Positions 21,622 to 29,534 of a DNA stretch of 29,534 bases are shown here, piece after piece. How positions within the stretch are numbered: the stretch's first letter is position 1; each line of letters opens with the position of its first letter. This stretch comes from Monoraphidium neglectum. Taxonomy: Eukaryota; Chlorophyta; Chlorophyceae; Sphaeropleales; Selenastraceae. The translations under genes were made by a program, and so were the position numbers. The notes beneath the pieces are model-generated. The model did no database searches and was not told the origin of the DNA. It saw only the letters and a program-made list of their open reading frames with translations. Where the stretch lies: the NCBI RefSeq assembly GCF_000611645.1, contig NW_014013278.1:1-29534 (forward strand). The letters run 5' to 3'.

Positions 21622-23906
21622 GGCGCTTGGTATTGATGTGCGTACTTGCGCTGACAGAAACACCGTCGGAACTGGGCAGATGTGGGAGGTGAATCATCTA
21701 GCTGACTGCCTTGGTATTGCGAACCGTTGTGGTGGGCGACACTGCTGTCGACCCGCCAACGCGCGACGCGGCTTTCCCTGGCACGCTTTTGCTTCGTGCT
21801 TGCTCGTCCGCCGGCTAAATCAATCTGTGGCTGCGCCTGTCCCTGTCCCGCCACAACGATGGACCTGGGGTGATGGAACGCTCAGCCGCTTCTTTTGGCT
21901 TGGTCCCCGCCTTGTCACTCGCTCCTACGAATGACGGACCCTGCAACGGTTGCCGGCTGTTGACGCATCGGCCCATATGTTCGCTGATACGCGTCGGCCG
22001 GCAGGGTTTGACGTCAGGGGTGGGTGGGTTTCTTCTTGCTGAATCACCACCGCTACATTCTGCAAAACACGCAGCAGCTGGCTTTCGGCATTGGATTTTG
22101 CGCACGTCGCGGTGGCGCAACATGTTTAGTAGCACTTTTGTGCGTGTGCGGAGGCTTTTGCCTTGAACGGCTTTCCCCTCGCCTCGTGGCACCCGCAACA
22201 TAAGCGTCCTCCAAGCATCAGCCCCTCGCTTGGGAGGGGCAGTTGATACTGTGACCATCGGTCCAATTGCCGGCATCGTCCTAATCTGGCGCCCACAGAC
22301 TTTCACCCTTGGTCCACAATCACTAATATGGACCCGCGGCCGTGCTTCCTTGCGACGGTTGTGTCGAAATCTCTTGAAGACGCGCGAGCCTGCGTGCTGC
22401 TGCGTCACAAGGCCCTGGGTACGCCCTGGGTAGTAGGTGTTAGTGGGGGGGGCGTCGTAATGCGCCACGCTAATGTTTGGCACGGTGCATGCCCCTCCCA
22501 GCCCAGCCCCCTGTGCGTCCAGCACCAGGTGATGTGTACCAGCCGCTGGTGCTGGATTCCTTGATTGGCTCTGCGTAATGGCCCACACGCACCTGCACTC
22601 GTGCCGGTGGGTCCCATCCGCCGGTTGCTTCACGGCTACATCCTGAATTGCTCTCAAATTGTCCGAACACAACCGCTGCGTCGCCTCGGCGGCCTGCCAG
22701 CTGAGCTCCCGGACAGCCCGTTGCTGAGCGTGGCACTGAACTGTCACGCGCGCATTTCAATGCTGTAAGTGCTTCATCCCAATACATGTAATGATCAGGT
22801 CTTGCAGCGTTAGATAGGGAGGTTGGCAGCCTTGGGTGAGAGGTACTCGCCCACCTTGCTAACAGCCTGGTCAAGACTCCAGGACGGCAGGTTAGCTGAC
22901 CTACGCTGCTCAGGTCTCAGGACCATTGCTTGCGGCAGGGGCACAATCACAAGTCAAGGTCCATCTTTGGTCGCAAGCGTCGTGGCCGCTTCAAAAGCTG
23001 CAGGTCCTTTCCAGTGAGACCCATTGGCAAGCTTCTTGGCTTGCTGTTTCCTGTCATAAAATGTATGTCATCTGTGCCAGCCACTTGTGCCGTGGTAGAC
23101 CAGCTGGCCCCTGAAGGCATCTGGGTTGCATGTTGAAACCTGGCGCCCCTGTGTTAGTGTCAATCTGGGCGGGGGGGAGAGGGGAGGCACGAGGCTCCAA
23201 AGTTCGCGCGTTGCGTCTGACAGGTCAACGTATATGTAAGCATGGGTCAACATGTGGCCCTTGTGGTGTTGTGTCGACGCGGGCGCACAAGCGAGCCAGA
23301 CAGATGTGACGGCTGCTCGAATATGATATACGGCACAAAACTCCCATTGCCCCTGCCACCGTATGCTGCGCTCACATGCCGCATCGCGGCTTTGCGGTGC
23401 CCCTTGGATTGTGCTGTCAGTGGGCTGCGGTGCACTACGGTACGAGGGAGCATCCATGAGCTGAGATGGCACTTGCATAAAATAAAGGTTCTTGCAATAC
23501 TCAGGAATCAGCTGCAGCGTATGCGGCTGTCGTGGCAGCAAGGCCCGCGATCCCTCGCTTGATCCCACAGCCTCGTGCCTGCGGCTTTTTTAAAATCCAC
23601 TTTAGACGTGCAGGCGCACGGGGCGCTCGCAAGACCCTTGCGTGGCGCAAGCAGCAGCAACTGTGCATCGGGGCGCAACCGGCTTGTGCTCGGCTGCGCT
23701 TGGCCAGTGCCCGTCATGGCAGCCCCCTACATCATGCCTGACGGCCCAGGCGGCCGCCCTTATCGGCTCACAGAGCGCAACGGTGGTGAGAGGGCAGCCT
23801 TGGGCGTGCCTGCTGAGGCCAGCACGTGGCACCTGGGCACGGCATTGGGTCCCCCCAGCGGAGCGCCTTGACGCGCCCCGCCCAGAGCCACGTTGCCCAC
23901 TCCATA
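21622..23906. other. Gene-poor region: long 3' UTR of TZF copy B and promoter of the R3H gene
   Basis: No exon chain or domain could be supported. The plus strand is TTG/TGC-rich after the stop, which I read as 3' UTR, with TGTAA at 22763-22767 and again at about 22787-22791. A minus-strand open frame of about 310 codons (21815-22747) starts at a GTG, lacks motifs and is probably chance. Confidence 0.4.
22763..22767 (+). terminator. Putative TGTAA polyadenylation signal for TZF copy B
   Basis: TGTAA lies about 1.14 kb past the stop; a second copy lies about 20 bases further on. The doubled occurrence makes it a slightly better candidate than a single motif. Confidence 0.35.
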
Positions 23907-25623
23907 ATGCACTCCACAGGCAAGTCGGGCAAGAATAAATCTTCCGGCTCGCGCGGCAAGGAGGAGGCGTGGTCGGCCCTGCAGGCCGCGGCGGGCGGCG
24001 CCGCGTCCCTGGAGGACATCTCGGAGTTGCGCGCCATCGAGCGCGCCGGCTGGCGGCGTCGCAACCGCTGGTGGGCGGCGCCCGCCCACCCGCCGCCCCG
24101 GCTGCCACCCTAGCGCGCGCGCTGGCGCGTACGCATGCGTGCATCCTTGCCCCTGGCCACCGCACCCAGCGACGAGGCACGGCTGTTGCTGCAGGCCGCG
24201 CGGCAAAGGCAGCCACCGAGGCATGAGCCCCCCCTTCGCGCCACACGTGCTGTCGGCCCCCAAAGGCTGAACGACAAGGCGCTGCGCGACGGACACCTGG
24301 CCAAGTTTGGTCGCATGACCGCGGAGGACATGCAGGTAGGGTTGCTCGCCCTGTCATGCGCTTCAGGGGGAAGCGTTCATGCACGGCGCATGGTGCTGGT
24401 TCCGCTCGTCACACGCGGTTGCAGGGATTGCAGCGTCACGGATGTTTGCGCTTGTTGGGCGCTTGATGGTGTTTCGGTAGCAGAGCGCGTTTCCGGGGCG
24501 GCCCTGCCCGTTTCCTGGGCGGCCCTGCCCAGGGCTTGCACCCTCGTTACAATCTGCCTGCGTCTCCCCCCTCACCTCGCCTGCACGCCCAGAGCCAGTT
24601 CAACCCGCCGCCCTTCGGCGGCCCCCAGCGCCCCACGCTGTTCGCCGAGGTCGCGGGCCCCGAGCATGCCGCGCTGTGGGACCACTTCCGCAGCATCACA
24701 ATGGAGCGGGAGGAGAAGGTCCTGGACCGCTGGTCACAACACAACACCCAGCAGCGGCGCGCCGGCGCCGGCGCGGGGCCGGGGGACGCGCCCGGCCCGC
24801 CGGGCGCGTCGCCGGCGGCGGCGGTGCGGGCGTGGGGGCGGGTGAGCCGCGCCGCGCGGGCCGCGCTCAAGAAGGCCAACCCTCACTCAGTGATGGAGCT
24901 GGAGCACGAGGTGGGGGCGCAGGGGGCAGGCGCGGGCGGGGTGCAGGCGCGGCGCCATTCCTGGGCCTCAGAGAGCGCGGGGCTTCCGCGGCCAAGCCGA
25001 CCCGCCGCGGCGTGCGCACAGGTAGCCGCAACAATCAGATCCCCCAAGCTTTTCCAGTCAAGTCCCAGCGTCGCTCGACCCTCGTTTCCGCGCGGCCGCG
25101 CGTGCCTACAGGTGCTTGGGCTGGTGGAGGGCGGCGACCCGGCGGCAGAGCTGCTGATGGACGTGCCTGACGGCTTTGGGCGCCTGCTGGTGCACGGCCT
25201 GTGCGAATTCCACGGCCTGCTGGTGGGTGCCAGCCGTTGAATCCGAGCCTAGGTTGGGGGCGCAGAGCAGGCGTGCGGGCATGGACCGCGGAGCCTGGCT
25301 GCTTGCGGTGGCATGTGCCTTGCCTGCTGCAACGCATGACGTGCTTGTCAACAGTCCCGCCATTATCAGCACGATGCCCGTTGCGAAGCTGCCACCTCAC
25401 CGCGGCTCGAATCTCGCCCCCCAGTCGGCGACGCGCAACGTCGGGGGCCGAGCGCTGGTGGCGGTGTACTTCCGGCGGGAGCCTGAGGCGCGGCGGGCTG
25501 CTCAACAGCAGGAGCAGGAGCAGGAGCAGCAGCAGGCGGCGCAGGTGGCGCAGGGCGCTGCTTCGCCGCTGCTGTCACAGGACGATGGCGGCGGCGAGGG
25601 CGCGTCCGGTCAGTCAAGGGAAG

Positions 25624-25678
<55 letters not shown>

Positions 25679-25841
25679 TGGCCACAGTCGCGACACCCCC
25701 GAGATAACGTGCGCCGACATACTGCTTGCGCTGCGCGAGGCGGCGCCGGACGGCGGCTTCGGCGCGGCAACGCTGGGGCGGTACGTGCGGTCGATGCACG
25801 TGGGGTCTGACGCCATGTCTGATGACTTCGTGCTCGTGTGA
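23907..25841 (+). CDS. R3H-domain protein with R3H-associated N-terminal region (R3HDM4-like)
   Basis: Five exons: 23907-24070, 24266-24335, 24593-24910, 25112-25222 and 25425-25841; 359 aa, frame kept throughout (phase 2, then 0). ATG 23907 gives MHSTGKSGKNKSSGS. The junction RRRNRW-LNDKALRDGHLAKF and the WDHF segment fit an R3H-associated N-terminal domain. Residues about 170-245 form the R3H domain: ELEHEVLGLVEGG, VPDGFGRLLVHGLCEFHGLL and ALVAVYF, with the R-x3-H signature in GRLLVH. R3H binds single-stranded nucleic acid, so RNA binding is inferred. The C-terminal part carries QEQEQEQ, a 17-Gln run and a compact end (ITCADILLALREAAPDGGFG; SDDFVLV). Intron 3 (24911-25111) is exceptionally G-rich on the transcribed sense strand at its start. 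It neighbours the two TZF genes. Confidence 0.85.
24487..24532. repeat. Two-copy GC-rich tandem repeat in an R3H intron
   Basis: Two adjacent imperfect copies of a roughly 20-base unit built on GGGCGGCCCTGCCC lie in the intron at 24336-24592. Confidence 0.8.
25626..25676. repeat. Perfect (CAG)17 encoding polyglutamine in the R3H protein
   Basis: Seventeen uninterrupted CAG codons lie in the last exon, in frame, giving Gln289 to Gln305. A perfect tract of this length is likely to vary in length between strains. Confidence 0.97.
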
Positions 25842-26642
25842 ACTCGCACGTTGCACCGTCCCTGTCCCTTGCACAGCCACCGCTGCGTCGCAGCCGCGGG
25901 CACCTGGAACCTTGCCGCGTCCCGGGGCGTTCAACCCCACAAGTGGGAGTAAGCCATTCTTGTTAGGCGGCGGTGCGCCGCGCATCCCTTGCCACGAGGC
26001 CCTGCCTGCAAGATCATCCCCGATTGCAATGATTCTCCCCTCTTGATGCTTCGTGCTTGTACAGCGTCTTGATGATCAGCAAACACACAGCTAGTTTTTG
26101 GGGAAGGCTGGAGGAAAGCCGCACCCAACTGTAACATATCGCCGCCGTGGTGTAGATGTGCATGGCTATCGGTGGCGTGGAGACAGCCTGCAATTACATG
26201 AGCCGACGTGCAAGCCGCAGGTGACCTGCGGACAAGCATGCGGCTGCGACCCCGCGCAACCAGCGTCAGTGCTCGACTGCATCCCATACTTTGCCGCCAA
26301 CCCTTCTGCAGAGCACACCGTTTGTCACAGGCGTGCAGCTGGTTGAAGTGGCTTGTGTGGTAAGGGCAATCTCTGCGAGCCCTTGCGCAGCTAATTCGAG
26401 CGAGCCCGCGTGCCAAGCTGCCCCCGACGCCCTGCAGCTGCTGGTTGACTCGCCGCAGTAATGTCGTGAACACCCGCCGGCACCACTGACCCTGCCCCTG
26501 ACCTTTGCTTGAGCCTGAACGGGGGAGAGTTGCAGCATCCAGTTGATGAAGATTTGCAGTCCCCGATCGCCAGATCGCTCACGATTGGGTCATCAATCCA
26601 CAGCCTGCTAACAAGGAGCGGAATAGTCTTGACAGTTATTAG
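25842..26642. other. Intergenic: R3H 3' UTR and Sec24 promoter
   Basis: No gene supported. A plus-strand TGTAA at 26130-26134 lies about 290 bases past the R3H stop. The rest should hold the Sec24 promoter; no clear TATA box was identified upstream of the chosen Sec24 start. Confidence 0.4.
26130..26134 (+). terminator. Putative TGTAA polyadenylation signal for the R3H gene
   Basis: TGTAA lies about 290 bases after the stop codon at 25841, the shortest stop-to-TGTAA distance among the genes here and so the most convincing of these motifs. Confidence 0.45.
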
Positions 26643-27214
26643 ATGAACCCATCCCCGGGCGGACAGCCTGGTGAGGAGGTTGTGTCGCTGAGGGGTGATA
26701 GTGCTGTTTGGGAGCTGATCGTGGCATACAGCAGCGTTATCATGCTTGAATCGGCAATCTGTCTCAGGGGCTCCGCCTTTCGGGGGACCACGCCCGCTGG
26801 GACCTCCAGCAGGTGCGATTTGCCGCACCAGATCGCGCGTGCTTATATGTGGGTTTGCGTGCGTCACTATAAATGAATGATTGCTACGCAGGAGCTCAAC
26901 AGTATGGGTCATCTGTAGCGGGGCCGCCAGGTGCGCAAGCGTGGAGCTTGCGCAAACATGCTGCAGCATGGCGCGGTTGGTTGCGACTGCATGGCGCTGC
27001 GGACGGCACTTGCCACACCGCCTGCACGTGTTGCTTCTGTATACAAGTTGCAGTGACTGCAAATCGCGCGGTGTGCAGGGGGCATGTATCCTGGACCTGG
27101 AGGAGGAGCGCCACGCCCCATGGGCGGGCCGCCGATGCCACTGGGAGCCCCGTTGGGTGGGCCGCCTGGGGGCATGCCTGGAGGCCCCAGGCCGGCAGGG
27201 CCGCCAGGTGGGCT

Positions 27215-27290
<76 letters not shown>

Positions 27291-27772
27291 CATTCGTGTG
27301 TGCATGCGCCTCTGGCGGGCGGTCGATTGAGCCGCCTGGATACAGCCTTGGGTTCTGCGCCGGCAGCGGTGCCCTTGTTGCATCACCGCAAATAAGCTGT
27401 GAATGCACCCTTGAAGCGGGAGCCGGTGTGGCTCGTCTTTTGGCAAGCATTTTCCACGATGAAGACTGCGCACATGACCGTAACGCATGGTGGTCGCAGG
27501 CCCTCAGCGGACGCCTGGCGTGCCGCCTGGAGCGCCATTCAGCAATGGCTTGGGGCCGCCGGCGCCAGGCGGGTTTTCGGGCGGGCCCTCCCCGCCGCCG
27601 GGCAGCTGTGGCATGCCCAGGCCGATGGGGCCTCCGGGGCCGATGGGCAGTGCGCCGGGGCCAATGGGAGGCGCCCCGCGGCCGATGGGGCCACCGGGGC
27701 CTGGCGGGCTTCAGCCGCCGATGGGGGCGTTCCCAACAGGGCCGCGGCCGATGGGTGCAGCCCCCCCACCAT

Positions 27773-27807
<35 letters not shown>

Positions 27808-29534
27808 CATCCTGCGGGTGCACCACCCGCGTTCAGGCCGATGGGGCCAGGGCCGCCGCCGCCAGGTGAGCGGTTATGCAGGGAGGGCAGGAGCTAAGCC
27901 TAACGCACTTCCTGTGTCAGCACAGTGTAGAGATTGAAACAGGTATCAGGCTCACTTCGCTAGGCCGGCATTGCGGTTCTGGCAACGCCGACCATATATT
28001 CAGCATTCTGCTCTTATTCGCCCTTTCACCTGTCAACCTACCTTGCTGCGCTCCTTCAATTTCAGGCGGCGCGATGCCGCGGCCGCCCGGCCCGCCAAGC
28101 GGCGGCTTCGCCCCGCCACCGCCTGGTGCTGGCATGCTGGGGCCAGGGATGGCGGGCCCAGGCGTCCCGGGACCCGGCATGGCGCCGCCACCGCCGGGCC
28201 CGGGGATGGGGATGGTCCCACCCGGCCCGGGCATGGGGCCGCCACCAGGGCCGCCTGGCATGGGCGCGGGCATGCCGCCGGGGCCGCCGGGCATGGATGG
28301 CGGCTATGGGATGCAGGTGAGTGCGGGCAGCGGGGTCCCTCACTGTGCGTGCCAGCTCTGCGGATGCGGCGCCGCATGGTCCACAAGCAGCGGCCCCCTG
28401 GTGTGTCAGTCTGGGGACCTTGCTGTACAGGCGATCACGGCTGGAGCAGCAACGCTCACGCACAGCATCGCACTGTTCCTCCTTTATGAACACGTGATCC
28501 CGTACTCGAACAGCGCATGGCGGAGCACTTTGAGTCGCTGACGCTGGGCAGCGGTGGCCCCGGCAGCGCGGACGCCATTGACATTAGCGTGCTGCCGCGG
28601 CCGGCGGGGCCCGACCGGGAGCGCGCGCGCGCAGCTGCGCCGCAGTTCGACCGCGGCAGCTGCTCGCCCCACAACATGCGGCCAACGGTGCGGTTGTGGG
28701 CGGAAGCGAGCTGGCGGCTGGCGCACAGGCAGCTTCTGGGCTAGAGAAACTGGCAAAGGCAGTTGCGGCATTGCTGTGGGCGTGCCCGCTGCCAGCGTGG
28801 AAGGACCGCTGCAACAATCTGCAAATGCATTGCAGTGGGAGCCGCGGCACCATGCCCCTCATTTTCAGGGCCCTGACATTCCCCTCCCCTGTGAACCCCC
28901 CTCCAGGTCAACGCGCTGCCCAACAGCACAGCGCTGCGCGCGCGCTGGCAGCTGCCGCTCGGCGTGGTGGTGCGGCCCATGGGCGATGAGGGCGTGGGCA
29001 ACGAGGTGAGGCGGATGGCGGCAGCGGCAGCAAGATGGCGGGCCGGCCGCTTGAGATCAGCCAGCGTGTGCAGCTGCGCCCAGCATGGAACGTTGCTATC
29101 CAGGCTCGGTGCTCGCGTGGACATGACACATGCGCACACACGCGCACGCGCGCACGCACGCGCACTCACACACACTCAAACCTGCACGCGCATCACCATC
29201 ACCACTCATGATGCGCTTGACTGCCACTCAACCCCCACTCATTCTCCTCCTGGCCCCCCCACCCCGCGCTCCCCTTGACGCAGGTCCCAGTCATCCCGCT
29301 GGGCCCGCAGGGCATCGTCCGCTGCCGCCGCTGCCGCACCTACATGAACCCCTTCTGCTCCTGGGCAGACGGCGGGCGGCGGTTCAAGTGCAACGTGTGC
29401 ACCATGCTGAACGAGGCCCCGGTGGAGTACTTTTCAACGCTGGATGCCAGCGGGCGGCGGCGGGACGCGGAGGAGCGGCCGGAGCTCAGCGTGGGCACGG
29501 TGGAGTGGGTGGCGCCCACTGAATACATGGTGGG
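26643..29534 (+). CDS. SEC24: COPII coat subunit Sec24, N-terminal part (runs off the right edge)
   Basis: Exons: 26643-26670, 26892-26930, 27079-27207, 27500-27865, 28066-28316, 28514-28687, 28907-29005 and 29284 onward; about 445 residues seen. Residues 1-271 are a Gly/Pro/Met-rich disordered region. Then come HFESLTLGSGG, the conserved CSPHNMRPTVNALPNSTALR with WQLPLGVVVRPM, and the Sec23/Sec24 zinc finger (VRCRRCRTYMNPF, then FKCNVCTMLNEAP, four Cys). RPELSVGTVEWVAPTEYMV ends the visible part and normally leads into the trunk domain. Sec24 binds cargo and pairs with Sec23 on vesicles leaving the ER. The visible exon may stop at 29529, because GTGGG there could be a donor. Start: the 28-base exon 1 is inferred from a GTGAGG donor; an in-frame ATG at 26873 is the alternative. 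Confidence 0.92.
27215..27305. repeat. Long GT dinucleotide microsatellite in a Sec24 intron
   Basis: Nearly uninterrupted GT units begin only about eight bases inside the intron that starts at 27208, right next to the donor site. Confidence 0.95.
27776..27804. repeat. CAG tract (polyGln) in the Sec24 N-terminal region
   Basis: About nine to ten CAG codons are translated as Gln within the fourth exon, inside the Pro/Gly-rich region. Confidence 0.9.
29126..29182. repeat. Alternating CA/CG purine-pyrimidine tract in a Sec24 intron
   Basis: ACACATGCGCACACACGCGC-like alternating sequence lies in the intron at 29006-29283. Such alternation can adopt left-handed Z-DNA under supercoiling. Confidence 0.8.

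Noticed and set aside
21815..22747. Minus-strand open frame of about 310 codons
   Set aside because: It begins at GTG, has no recognisable domain, and overlaps sequence with plus-strand 3' UTR character. It could be revisited if transcripts are found.
26868..26875. TATAAATG as a TATA box or start for Sec24
   Set aside because: TATAAA overlaps the ATG, so it cannot act as a core promoter for that start. An upstream exon with a good donor gives a more sensible N-terminus.
26391..27488. Minus-strand frame of about 365 codons with a His/Thr repeat
   Set aside because: It is antisense to the Sec24 exons; the His/Thr run comes from the CA strand of the microsatellite.

Overview
This window is eukaryotic nuclear DNA, most likely from a chlorophyte green alga. 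The coding sequence is GC-rich and split by many short GT-AG introns. Two proteins begin with plastid-transit-like leaders. The encoded families are plant-type: a TMN1-like nonaspanin, RR-type tandem CCCH zinc fingers, Sec24 and a CBM20 starch-binding protein. An Orai channel is also present, a family that to my knowledge green algae keep and flowering plants lack. CAG (polyGln) and CA/GT microsatellites are frequent, and TGTAA motifs of the type chlorophytes use for polyadenylation follow several stop codons. The exact lineage cannot be read from the sequence. There are no prokaryotic features, tRNAs, rRNAs, CRISPR arrays or recognisable transposons.

Layout: (1) minus strand, 21-1557, 5' three coding exons of a TM9SF/TMN1-like protein running off the left edge; (2) minus, 2391-5276, a ten-exon Orai-type Ca2+ channel; (3) plus, 5709-6221, a one-exon Cys-rich unknown protein divergent from Orai; (4) minus, 8222-10695, a conserved plastid protein of unknown function; (5) minus, 12130-14774, a small plastid CBM20 protein; (6) minus, 16070-18335 and (7) plus, 19808-21621, two head-to-head paralogous RR-TZF proteins; (8) plus, 23907-25841, an R3H-domain protein; (9) plus, 26643 to beyond 29534, the N-terminal part of COPII subunit Sec24, running off the right edge.

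The exon models were built by hand. I required splice phase to match at every junction and checked domain spacing against family patterns recalled from memory. All internal junctions preserve frame. Ends of genes (first exons, last exons, UTRs) are less certain than the internal exons.

The genes do not form one pathway. Loose themes are the secretory/endomembrane system (TM9SF, Sec24), RNA-binding proteins placed side by side (two RR-TZF and one R3H), plastid and starch biology (gene 4 and the CBM20 protein), and Ca2+ entry (Orai). The main points of interest are an Orai whose selectivity-filter glutamate position is glutamine, the divergent TZF pair with one extra GC-AG intron, and the CBM20 protein with two competing C-termini.
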